From Hydrogenimonas sp. (GTDB taxonomy: Bacteria; Campylobacterota; Campylobacteria; Campylobacterales; Hydrogenimonadaceae), in contig WGAW01000055.1 in the NCBI GenBank assembly GCA_015494675.1, positions 1 through 5,209 of the forward strand: DNA of 5,209 nucleotides. The letters run 5' to 3'. Both the position numbers and the translations under genes were made by a program. Of the stretch, positions 1 to 5,064 are shown in pieces. The notes under the pieces are model-generated. The model searched no databases. It saw only the letters and a list, made by a program, of their open reading frames with translations, and had not been told where the DNA came from. Every line of letters starts with the position of its first letter. Within the stretch, counting starts at the first letter, position 1.

Positions 1-765
1 AAAGTGGATCTGGAGAAGAGAAAAAAGGAGTATCCCCTCGATTGGCTCGGCCGTTCGCTGGCTTACAATCCGTTCCCTCCGAGAGATGTTCACAAGGTGC
101 TCAAATCGACCCCGGAAAATCCGTACAGGATAATCGCCGAGGTTAAAAAAGCCAGCCCCTCGAAAGGTGTGATAAGAGAAGATTTCGACCCGCTGAAGAT
201 AGCCCAGGCTTATGAAGAGGGGGGCGCGGACGCTCTATCGGTGTTGACCGAGCCTCACTATTTTAAGGGAGATATCGAGTATCTGACTCAAATTCGCAGA
301 TATGTACCCATGCCGCTTCTGCGCAAAGATTTCATTATAGACAGGTACCAGTTGGTAGAAGCCCTTGTATACGGGGCAGATTTCGTACTTTTGATAGCCA
401 AGGCGCTGACGCGCAAACAGCTAAAAGAGCTTCTGGAGTATACATGGCATCTCGGTATGGAGGCTCTTGTCGAGATACATGACAAGAAAGATCTGATAAA
501 GGCGATTTTCGCGGGTGCCAACATCATTGGTATCAACCACAGGAACCTCGAGACTTTCGAGATGGATATGAGCCTTAGCGAAAGGCTCATTCCCCTTATC
601 CCCAACAGCAAGATAATTGTCGCAGAGAGCGGGATACACGAGCATGAGCAGGTCAAACACCTTCATGAAGTCGGTGCCGATGCCTTTTTGGTCGGCGAGC
701 ACTTCATGCGGCAGGACGATATAGCCGGTGCGCTGAAGAGGCTGAAACGGGGCGACGACTCCTAA
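1..765 (+). CDS. trpC: Indole-3-glycerol phosphate synthase, 5'-partial
   Basis: Cytoplasmic (beta/alpha)8-barrel enzyme that closes the ring of CdRP to form indole-3-glycerol phosphate in tryptophan synthesis. Numbering from the GTG at position 4, the classic active-site stations are all present: [11 protein letters not shown] at about 45-55 (catalytic Glu46 and Lys48), LLRKDF at 106-111 (Lys108), LVEIHD with Glu157, GINHRNL with Asn178, and AESG with Glu208-Ser209. The phosphate-binding end [12 protein letters not shown] is at about 224-235. The frame stays open to the first base (AAA before GTG). Family members usually carry about ten more N-terminal residues before the [11 protein letters not shown] segment, so the GTG is probably an internal Val codon and the true start lies upstream of the window. 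The TAA stop at 763-765 interlocks with the stop of the opposing phosphoribosyltransferase gene, so no terminator lies between them. Family identity is near certain; only the start is unknown. Confidence 0.97.
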   Translation, partial: KVDLEKRKKEYPLDWLGRSLAYNPFPPRDVHKVLKSTPENPYRIIAEVKKASPSKGVIREDFDPLKIAQAYEEGGADALSVLTEPHYFKGDIEYLTQIRRYVPMPLLRKDFIIDRYQLVEALVYGADFVLLIAKALTRKQLKELLEYTWHLGMEALVEIHDKKDLIKAIFAGANIIGINHRNLETFEMDMSLSERLIPLIPNSKIIVAESGIHEHEQVKHLHEVGADAFLVGEHFMRQDDIAGALKRLKRGDDS

Positions 766-1415
766 CCTCTGCTCCCTTTAGCCTCCTTCAGTAGCTCTAT
801 CACCTCTTCGTCGCTTGTCTGGTCGAACCTCTCATAGTGTGCTCCAACCGCCCAGAAGGGCTCCGGAGTCTCTATTACCACCACTTTGTCGGCAAGACGC
901 TCCATCTCTTCGACAGTATCGGCCGGAGCTACGGGAACGGCAACCACGATTTCGGCGGGGCTCTGCTCCCTTATAGCTGCAAGGGCCGCTTTCATGGTAT
1001 AGCCCGTCGCTATTCCGTCATCGACCAGAATGACCGTTTTGCCGGTTAGATTGCCGAGCGGATTCTCGCTCATTCTGTACATCTTCTGACGTCTGTGCAG
1101 CTCCTCCCGCTCTTTGGCAATCACACTATCAAGATAATCTTTCGAGACGCCGAGTCTGTATACGGCCTCTTCATTCAGCACCACACGTTCCGGCTCCCCC
1201 TCCACGAGGGCCCCTATGGCAAACTCTTCGTTGAAAGGGGCGCCGAGTTTGCGCACTATTATTACATCGAGCGGTGCGCCGATTCGCTTTGCAATCCTGA
1301 ATCCTACCGGTACACCGCCTCTTGGCAGCGCCAAAACGACAGGGTTTTCGAACGGGCCGAGCTCTTCTATTTTGTCGGCAAGGATCTCTCCCGCCTCATA
1401 TCTGTCTTTGAGCAT
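762..1415 (-). CDS. Predicted phosphoribosyltransferase (COG1926-like)
   Basis: Predicted type I phosphoribosyltransferase fold protein of 217 residues; the base or acceptor substrate of this family is not well established. The PRPP-binding signature [14 protein letters not shown] is at about 128-141, with the paired acidic residues (DD) followed by the GIATG loop. An upstream loop LPRGGVPVG at about 30-38 and VRKLGAP at about 54-60 match the pattern of stand-alone COG1926 proteins, as does the C-terminal block with [13 protein letters not shown] at about 187-199. The frame is open up to 1511, but the ATG at 1413-1415 is preferred: it has AAGGAG five bases upstream, and from it the protein begins directly with the conserved [13 protein letters not shown]. 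The extra upstream 32 codons overlap candidate promoter elements and look non-coding. It may be read from its own promoter or follow yqeY, which lies 151 bases upstream on the same strand. No membrane or signal segment is seen. Confidence 0.88.
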   Translation of the reverse strand: MLKDRYEAGEILADKIEELGPFENPVVLALPRGGVPVGFRIAKRIGAPLDVIIVRKLGAPFNEEFAIGALVEGEPERVVLNEEAVYRLGVSKDYLDSVIAKEREELHRRQKMYRMSENPLGNLTGKTVILVDDGIATGYTMKAALAAIREQSPAEIVVAVPVAPADTVEEMERLADKVVVIETPEPFWAVGAHYERFDQTSDEEVIELLKEAKGSRG

Positions 1416-1420
1416 AACTT

Positions 1421-1426
1421 CTCCTT
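1421..1426 (-). promoter_or_regulatory. Ribosome binding site fixing the phosphoribosyltransferase start
   Basis: AAGGAG on the minus strand, five bases before the ATG at 1415-1413. It is the strongest Shine-Dalgarno match in the upstream region and decides for this start over in-frame starts further upstream. Confidence 0.85.
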
Positions 1427-1499
1427 CAAAGTCTATCAACTGTGAACCGAATAAAAGATGAGCGCCGGGCGCCCTCCTGTTCCGGTTCGGTATAAGAGA

Positions 1500-1528
1500 G
1501 GTATAGCACAATTTAAGGAAAAATTCAA
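1500..1528 (-). promoter_or_regulatory. Candidate sigma-70 type promoter for the phosphoribosyltransferase gene
   Basis: Minus strand TTGAAT (1528-1523) and TATACC (1505-1500) are separated by exactly 17 bases, each matching four of six consensus positions. Transcription would begin near 1493, giving a leader of about 78 bases. A second TATACC lies at 1494-1489. The match is moderate, and read-through from yqeY is an alternative. Confidence 0.35.
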
Positions 1529-1538
1529 GTTCGGGAGT

Positions 1539-1554
1539 GCACGCAAGTGCGTGC
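1539..1554. repeat. Small perfect hairpin downstream of yqeY
   Basis: GCACGC-AAGT-GCGTGC forms a perfect 6-bp stem with a 4-base loop, 12 bases beyond the yqeY stop. Read on the minus strand it is followed, but only after 15 bases, by a run of five T (1523-1519). That spacing is too long for a canonical intrinsic terminator, so it could be a weak terminator, a 3'-end stabiliser of yqeY mRNA, or chance. The flanking GCGGAGT is directly repeated (1553-1559 and 1561-1567). Confidence 0.4.
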
Positions 1555-1566
1555 GGAGTGGCGGAG

Positions 1567-2016
1567 TCAGGCGTTCAGGAGCTCTTTCGCTATGCGGTTT
1601 ATGACCCTTCCTTCGGCACGGCTGCCGATTTTGCTTTTTGCCGCTCCCATCACTTTGCCCATATCTTTCATTCCCTCCGCGCCTGTCTCTTCGATAATCT
1701 CTTCGAGAATTTTCCTCACTTCATCTTCACTCATAGGTTCGGGCAGGTAGCTTTTTAGAATCTCGAGCTCTTTTTCGTTCTTCTCCACCAGGTCGTCGCG
1801 TCCACCCTCTTTGAACTGCCCTATGGCGTCGTTGCGCTGTTTTATCTGCTTTACCAGTATCGCCTCTATATCCGCGTCGGTGAGCTCTTTTCTCTCGTCG
1901 ACCTCTATCTGTTTTATCGCGCTCATGACAAATCGGATCACGTCACGCTTGAATGTATCTTTCTGCTTCATAGCCTCTTTTAGATCGTTTTGAAGTCTCT
2001 TTTTAAGATCGCTCAT
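1567..2016 (-). CDS. yqeY: GatB/YqeY domain-containing protein
   Basis: Stand-alone YqeY protein of 149 residues, the usual family length. It is related to the C-terminal tRNA-binding domain of GatB, a subunit of the amidotransferase that converts Glu-tRNA(Gln) or Asp-tRNA(Asn). Its own biochemical role is not firmly known, though a tRNA- or amidotransferase-related function is often assumed. Visible family features are the helical, Lys/Glu-rich N-terminus beginning MSDLKKRLQNDLKEAMKQKD, the linker YLPEPMSEDEV at 90-100, and the C-terminal signature GMKDMGKVMGAAKSKIGSRA at 115-134. The ATG at 2016-2014 has AAAGG six bases upstream (2027-2023), and the protein starts exactly where homologues do. 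It is divergent from flgH with 92 bases between the starts. There is no signal peptide or membrane segment, so it is cytoplasmic. An extended -10 promoter lies just upstream. Confidence 0.95.
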   Translation of the reverse strand: MSDLKKRLQNDLKEAMKQKDTFKRDVIRFVMSAIKQIEVDERKELTDADIEAILVKQIKQRNDAIGQFKEGGRDDLVEKNEKELEILKSYLPEPMSEDEVRKILEEIIEETGAEGMKDMGKVMGAAKSKIGSRAEGRVINRIAKELLNA

Positions 2017-2030
2017 TATGTACCTTTCAG

Positions 2031-2047
2031 TTGGAACGGTTTTTGCT
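2031..2047 (+). promoter_or_regulatory. Sigma-54 (RpoN) type -24/-12 promoter for flgH
   Basis: TTGGAACGGTTTTTGCT matches the sigma-54 consensus YTGGCACGRNNNTTGCW at every defined position except one (A for C after GG). The two invariant elements, GG at 2033-2034 and GC at 2045-2046, have the obligatory ten bases between them. Transcription would start near 2058, which gives a leader of about 50 bases to the flgH ATG at 2109. In Campylobacter and Helicobacter the rod, ring and hook genes belong to the RpoN class, so the position is what biology predicts. The activator (FlgR in those genera) would have to bind elsewhere; no obvious activator site is seen. Confidence 0.82.
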
Positions 2048-2066
2048 GGTGTACATGCAAGAAGTC

Positions 2067-2078
2067 CAGAAATTTCTG
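2067..2078. repeat. 12-bp perfect palindrome in the yqeY/flgH divergent region
   Basis: CAGAAATTTCTG is a perfect dyad. It lies over the predicted yqeY transcription start (about 2074) and within the flgH leader, so it could be an operator or a small leader hairpin. Palindromes with AAATTT cores can also arise by chance in AT-rich gaps. Confidence 0.35.
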
Positions 2079-2080
2079 CA

Positions 2081-2109
2081 ATTATACCAAAAGGTTGGAG
2101 TGGTAAGAA
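2081..2109 (-). promoter_or_regulatory. Extended -10 promoter for yqeY
   Basis: The minus strand carries a perfect TATAAT (2086-2081) preceded by TGG, giving the extended -10 form TGnTATAAT. The -35 position at 17 bases holds TTCTTA (2109-2104), a poor match, as is common in Campylobacterota where the -35 box is often weak. Transcription would start near 2074, with a leader of about 58 bases. The element lies inside the flgH leader, interleaved with the sigma-54 promoter. Confidence 0.6.
2097..2100 (+). promoter_or_regulatory. Ribosome binding site deciding the flgH start
   Basis: GGAG, eight bases upstream of the ATG at 2109. The frame is open further upstream to before the predicted sigma-54 promoter, but any start before about 2058 would not be on the transcript. 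This site and the signal peptide that follows fix the start at 2109. Confidence 0.7.
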
Positions 2110-2825
2110 TGAGAAAAACGGAACTGACGGCGCTTTTGGCCTCTCTTCTTCTGCTCGGCGGGTGCAGCGCGCGCAACACCGAGGCCAAAATAGATTTCAA
2201 ACCGCCGAAGTATGTGGAGCAGATGCCCCCCAAAGAGCCGCAGACAGGCATCTACAACCCCGGCAGTCTCTTCGGACGTGGTGACAGCCCCGTCTTTTCC
2301 GACAAGAAAGCTATGAACGTAAACGACATCGTAACGGTGATAATTAACGAAAACATCCTCTCCTCTTCGAGCGGAACCAAGAGCATAGCCAAAACGACGG
2401 CGGACAAACTCGGCGGCGGCGTTATGAGCTCTTCCGGCGGCGGAGGATTGATGGACAACATAGCGAATCAGACCAACAAACTGACCAATATAGGGTTCAA
2501 CATAGACTCCACGGTTAGCTTCAAGGGGGCCGGTACCCACCAAAGAAGCGAGAAGTTCACGACCAACATATCCGCCAGAATCATCAAAATTCTCGAAAAC
2601 GGCAACTACTATATCGACGGCAGGCGGGTCATGCTAATAGACGGACAGAAGCAGATACTGCATGTATGCGGCGTGATACGCCCCGAAGATATTACACAGA
2701 CCAACCAGATCGATTCGAAATATATTGCCGATGCGAAGATACTTTACGAATCGCAGGGGGATGTGAAAGAGGCGACCCGGCAGGGGTGGGGCACCAAGAT
2801 TGTAGAGTCTATATGGCCCTTCTGA
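2109..2825 (+). CDS. flgH: Flagellar L-ring protein FlgH
   Basis: Outer-membrane lipoprotein that forms the L-ring, the bushing around the flagellar rod. The 238-residue product begins MRKTELTALLASLLLLGGC, a lipoprotein signal peptide with lipobox L-G-G-C and lipidated Cys19. FlgH landmarks follow in order: YNPGSLF at about 49-55, VNDIVTVIINEN at about 71-82, a Gly/Ser-rich loop at about 102-115, the conserved GVIRPEDI block at about 188-195, YIADAKILYES with QGW, and the invariant C-terminal WPF. A second Cys (about 187) sits in HVCGVIRP, where homologues usually have Ser. The start at 2109 is chosen from the signal peptide, the GGAG site and the sigma-54 promoter. The last 17 bases overlap the end of the opposing methyltransferase gene, leaving no room for a terminator between them. 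It is not followed by flgI or other flagellar genes here, consistent with the scattered flagellar genes of Campylobacterota. Confidence 0.97.
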   Translation: MRKTELTALLASLLLLGGCSARNTEAKIDFKPPKYVEQMPPKEPQTGIYNPGSLFGRGDSPVFSDKKAMNVNDIVTVIINENILSSSSGTKSIAKTTADKLGGGVMSSSGGGGLMDNIANQTNKLTNIGFNIDSTVSFKGAGTHQRSEKFTTNISARIIKILENGNYYIDGRRVMLIDGQKQILHVCGVIRPEDITQTNQIDSKYIADAKILYESQGDVKEATRQGWGTKIVESIWPF

Positions 2826-3366
2826 TTGCGGCAAGCGAAGCCATCAGGGCGCGCCGGCCGTTTTGTCTCTCTACGAACTTCTCTCTGTAGTAGATTATAT
2901 AGAGCTCGCCGAAGACCTTCAGTAACTCGTTTTTTTTCAGGAGATATTCACTTTTGCCGGGGGCCCCTTCGTTCCTATCGTCATCGACGAAAGTTTCAAA
3001 GAGTAGAACACCGCCCGGAAGCAGACGCTTTTTTATTATCGGAAAGAGCCTGCGGTTAAGGTAGTTGAAACACAATATCGCATCGTAGCTTTTCGGAAAA
3101 TCCTCTATCTTGTCAAGGTCGCTCTCTATGACTTTCACTCCCGGAATCGACAAAAGACGTGAGACCGCCCTGTCGCTAAACTCTATGGCGTCGACATTAA
3201 AGCCGAGATTGGCGAGGTATCCGGCATGTCTTCCCATCCCTGCGGCAATATCGAGCACACTCTCGCCGCCTATCTCGTCTATATGCTCCGTAAGCAGTGG
3301 GCTCGGTTTCATCGATATAGGCAGTGTGGCATACTTTTCGTTCCATCTCTCTTTGTCTTCTATCAC
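2809..3366 (-). CDS. Class I SAM-dependent methyltransferase, TehB-like
   Basis: Predicted cytoplasmic Rossmann-fold methyltransferase of 185 residues. The N-terminus ERWNEKYA is typical of the TehB-like group. SAM-binding motif I, VLDIAAGMGRHAGYLA, is at 37-52 (the usual GCGxGR core reads AAGMGR), and the acidic strand-2 end DAIEFSDRAV is at 59-68. D83 in ESDLDK is the likely adenine-side acid, YDAILCFNYLNR follows at 94-105, and LLPGGVLLFETF at 115-126. The substrate cannot be read from the sequence; TehB relatives methylate tellurite or small molecules, but many are uncharacterised. The start is GTG, with AGAAGG six bases upstream inside the preceding gene. Its GTG overlaps the TGA of the FIST-PAS gene (GTGA), a classic sign of translational coupling. 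Its 3' end runs 17 bases into flgH on the other strand. Confidence 0.9.
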   Translation of the reverse strand: MIEDKERWNEKYATLPISMKPSPLLTEHIDEIGGESVLDIAAGMGRHAGYLANLGFNVDAIEFSDRAVSRLLSIPGVKVIESDLDKIEDFPKSYDAILCFNYLNRRLFPIIKKRLLPGGVLLFETFVDDDRNEGAPGKSEYLLKKNELLKVFGELYIIYYREKFVERQNGRRALMASLAAIRRAI

Positions 3367-4919
3367 AGTTTGCCTTCTGTCTGAATCAGGGCCATGGCCC
3401 CTGCAATTTTACCATCCTGCTCCATAGGTACGGTTTTTATTCTAATATATAGTTTTTTCCCGTCGGGACTCTCTTTGACCGCACCGCCGGCTATACTCTC
3501 TTTTTGATCGAGAGTCTCTTTGAAAAGCGTCACGATCCATCCGTCGTCGATTGTGTTCAGATCTCTGAAGTTCTCCTTGTCTGGGTCGAGACCCAGGTAG
3601 GTGAGCCCCAGTTCGTTGTATAGGGTTATATGAAGGTTGTTGTCGTAGTAGATAACGCCGGCCGGAAGGTATGACAGAAGCATCTCCAACTGCTTCGCCT
3701 TCTCGTCAAGCTCTCTGTTAGTTACGGTCACGAGATGCGAAAGCGCCCTCTGTATCTCTGACTCTTCAATATTGTGTACAATCATGCAGACCGCTTCCGT
3801 ATCGGAAGATCCGTGTCCTTCACTGAGGCCTATGACGCTGCACGAACTGTTCTGGAGGCAGTTTCTACCCTCTTTGTGCACAAACTCACCGTAACCGAAG
3901 TAGCCGCTCACCGAAGCCGCATTTGCAAAGAGATCGACCTGTTTGGCGCTTATCTCCTTTAAAAATCTCTTCCGCTCCATACCGGAGTAGATGAAGAAGC
4001 TCTCTATATGCGTGTCGTTGAGAATCTTCAGGCCGTGAAACGACTTCGAGACTATCCTGTTTTTGTCCAGGTATCCGAATCTGCAAATACTCCCTTGCGG
4101 TACATTCCCCATAAAGACCAGAGCGCCGTCACCGGTTACGGCGACTACGTTTCTGTTCAACAGGCACCCGTTACGCTCGAATACCAGTGAGATCTCGAAA
4201 CCGCTCCTTGGCAGATTGTCGACGAAATGATTACCAAGGTAGTGCCTGAAGATTTCGGCGGCTTTTTGACCGTTTATCTCGTATACGATATTTTTTTCCG
4301 ATTTCGATATGTTCAGGGCCGGACCGACAACTTCCCAACCTTCGATTGATTCGCTTTGAATATTCAGCTGTTTTCCGCTCAACGCTATGCCCACCACCCC
4401 TCTCGATAGAATCTTGTCGTCATGAATTACGAATGTTTCGAAAAACTTTCCGTTATCAGCGGCGACTCCGCCGCATACGGGCACTCCGGGAGCCGTTTCG
4501 TTCACGCCGGCAAGAAAATCGTCGGCGTTTACATAGAGACCTTCGGTATAGAGAATCAGAAGTTTCGTATCCTTTTTTACGAGCTTGTCGGCCATGATTT
4601 GGCCCGCTTCCGTGCTGCTGTCGGGTGTTATTGCGTCTATCGAGAGGGAGGTGATCTTCGTCTTTTTGAAAGTGGATATCGAGATAAGGGTTTTATGTGA
4701 AGTGAGCTTTCGGTCCGATATCTCACCGCCGGTAGTGATTCCCGCTATTACTGCATCGGGGAAAAATACCTTGATCTCCCTGACCAGTTTTTCTAGCATC
4801 GTGCGTGAAGAGCTGCCTGAGAATATCTGAACCAGCACCGATTTTGCACTATTTATCTCATCCATTGGCAAAAGGTGGAATGTCAATGCCGATTCATAAT
4901 AGATATTGTATGTCTGCAT
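3363..4919 (-). CDS. FIST-domain sensory protein with C-terminal PAS domain
   Basis: Signal-input protein of 518 residues with no signal peptide or membrane helix, so probably cytoplasmic. FIST N spans about 25-220: LVQIFSGSSSR, PDAVIAGITTGGEISD at 54-69, VCGGVAADNG at 148-157, GVVGIALSG, and the linking GWEVVGPALNISKSEKNIVY at 194-213. FIST C spans about 221-385: GDGALVFMGNVPQG at 263-276, FFIYSGMERKRFL at 308-320, GYFGYGEF at 339-346, and a terminal LQNSSCSVIGLSE. A short amphipathic linker helix (about 393-416) leads into a PAS domain, about 417-515 (LPAGVIYYDNNLHITLYNE). FIST domains are thought to bind small ligands such as amino acids and normally precede a GGDEF, kinase or chemoreceptor module; none follows here. 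The ATG at 4919-4917 has AAGGG four bases upstream. The stop overlaps the start of the methyltransferase gene. Regulation may be by sigma-28 (see 4949-4976). The PAS is weakly conserved by eye; the FIST call is strong. Confidence 0.9.
   Translation of the reverse strand: MQTYNIYYESALTFHLLPMDEINSAKSVLVQIFSGSSSRTMLEKLVREIKVFFPDAVIAGITTGGEISDRKLTSHKTLISISTFKKTKITSLSIDAITPDSSTEAGQIMADKLVKKDTKLLILYTEGLYVNADDFLAGVNETAPGVPVCGGVAADNGKFFETFVIHDDKILSRGVVGIALSGKQLNIQSESIEGWEVVGPALNISKSEKNIVYEINGQKAAEIFRHYLGNHFVDNLPRSGFEISLVFERNGCLLNRNVVAVTGDGALVFMGNVPQGSICRFGYLDKNRIVSKSFHGLKILNDTHIESFFIYSGMERKRFLKEISAKQVDLFANAASVSGYFGYGEFVHKEGRNCLQNSSCSVIGLSEGHGSSDTEAVCMIVHNIEESEIQRALSHLVTVTNRELDEKAKQLEMLLSYLPAGVIYYDNNLHITLYNELGLTYLGLDPDKENFRDLNTIDDGWIVTLFKETLDQKESIAGGAVKESPDGKKLYIRIKTVPMEQDGKIAGAMALIQTEGKL
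3373..3378 (-). promoter_or_regulatory. Ribosome binding site for the methyltransferase GTG start
   Basis: AGAAGG on the minus strand, inside the last codons of the FIST-PAS gene and six bases before the GTG at 3366-3364. It supports the unusual GTG start and the coupled GTGA overlap. Confidence 0.65.
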
Positions 4920-4948
4920 ATTACCCTTCTGCGCAATCGTTTTGCGTT

Positions 4949-4976
4949 ATATCGGCATTTTGCACCGGCTTGTTTA
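4949..4976 (-). promoter_or_regulatory. Sigma-28 (FliA)-like promoter for the FIST-PAS unit
   Basis: The minus strand reads TAAA (4976-4973), 16 bases, then GCCGATAT (4956-4949). The sigma-28 consensus is TAAA-N15-GCCGATAA, so the -10 matches seven of eight positions and the spacing is one base long. Transcription would start near 4940, about 20 bases before the ATG. A competing reading is a sigma-70 -10 TATAAC (4951-4946), overlapping the same bases, with a poor -35. The TAAA box lies in the left arm of the dyad at 4970-4990. Confidence 0.5.
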
Positions 4977-4990
4977 ATATATGTAAACAA
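4970..4990. repeat. 21-bp dyad, candidate operator
   Basis: TTGTTTA-N7-TAAACAA is a perfect inverted repeat with 7-base arms and an AT-rich 7-base spacer. It covers the upstream element of the predicted FIST-PAS promoter, a typical place for a repressor or activator dimer. The cognate regulator is unknown. The arms do not match the FNR/CRP half-sites TTGAT or TGTGA. Confidence 0.5.
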
Positions 4991-5018
4991 AAGAGAGGCT
5001 CATGAGTCGGTGTAAACA
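4982..5018 (+). repeat. Direct repeat of TGTAAACA
   Basis: TGTAAACA occurs at 4982-4989 and again at 5011-5018, start points 29 bases apart (close to three helical turns, same face). The first copy includes most of the right arm of the dyad at 4970-4990, whose left arm supplies a third TAAACA core in inverted orientation. The three cores suggest multiple binding sites for one protein between two divergent genes. Confidence 0.4.
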
Positions 5019-5028
5019 GACCCTCTCT
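4992..5028. repeat. Inverted repeat AGAGAGG/CCTCTCT
   Basis: Arms at 4992-4998 and 5022-5028 form a perfect 7-bp stem around a 23-base loop that contains the palindrome CTCATGAG (4999-5006) and one TGTAAACA box. On the minus strand the stem is followed by TTTTGTTT, so it could act as a weak terminator for leftward transcription. The loop is long for that, and no leftward gene upstream is known. Confidence 0.35.
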
Positions 5029-5053
5029 ATACTATAGTATAATTTTGCAAAAT
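5028..5053. repeat. Two abutting perfect palindromes
   Basis: TATACTATAGTATA (5028-5041, 14 bp) is followed without a gap by ATTTTGCAAAAT (5042-5053, 12 bp). Together they span the -10 element and the predicted transcription start of the rightward gene, where a repressor could occlude RNA polymerase. Confidence 0.5.
5038..5043 (+). promoter_or_regulatory. -10 element of the rightward hypothetical gene
   Basis: Perfect TATAAT on the plus strand, 21 bases before the GTG start at 5065. The start of transcription near 5050 would leave a leader of about 15 bases, just enough for the AAGGA site at 5054-5058. No convincing -35 is present (AACAGA at 17-base spacing), so it may need an activator or rely on the -10, as is frequent in Campylobacterota. 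Confidence 0.5.
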
Positions 5054-5064
5054 AAGGAAAAGAA

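Noticed and set aside
4..6. GTG as the true trpC start
   Set aside because: The frame is open to the window edge and TrpC homologues have about ten more residues before [11 protein letters not shown]; the GTG has no room for a visible ribosome site, so the gene is treated as 5'-partial.
1416..1511. N-terminal extension of the phosphoribosyltransferase
   Set aside because: The extension looks non-coding, overlaps candidate promoter elements, and a strong AAGGAG site precedes the internal ATG at 1415.
1519..1554. Canonical intrinsic terminator after yqeY
   Set aside because: The T5 run is 15 bases beyond a 6-bp stem; that gap is too long for a standard intrinsic terminator.
1537..1758. Plus-strand open frames opposite yqeY
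   Set aside because: Composition rich in Ser/Phe/Ala from antisense reading of a well-identified conserved gene; no ribosome site.
2031..2108. N-terminal extension of FlgH from the frame opening at 2031
   Set aside because: It would put 26 residues before a textbook lipoprotein signal peptide and would begin on the sigma-54 promoter itself, upstream of the predicted transcript start.
2252..2543. Minus-strand open frames inside flgH
   Set aside because: Low-complexity Pro/Leu/Arg-rich shadows of the flgH Gly/Ser-rich codons, with no ribosome site and no family features.
3363..3366. Frameshift splitting a FIST-PAS-methyltransferase fusion
   Set aside because: Both termini look natural, the downstream gene has its own ribosome site and a typical family N-terminus, and GTGA overlaps are common in operons.
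4346..4700. Plus-strand open frames opposite the FIST gene
   Set aside because: They are antisense shadows of a continuous 518-residue conserved frame, without start signals of their own.
4970..4990. FNR or CRP site
   Set aside because: The arms TTGTTTA/TAAACAA lack the TTGAT-N4-ATCAA or TGTGA-N6-TCACA core and the 7-base spacer does not fit.
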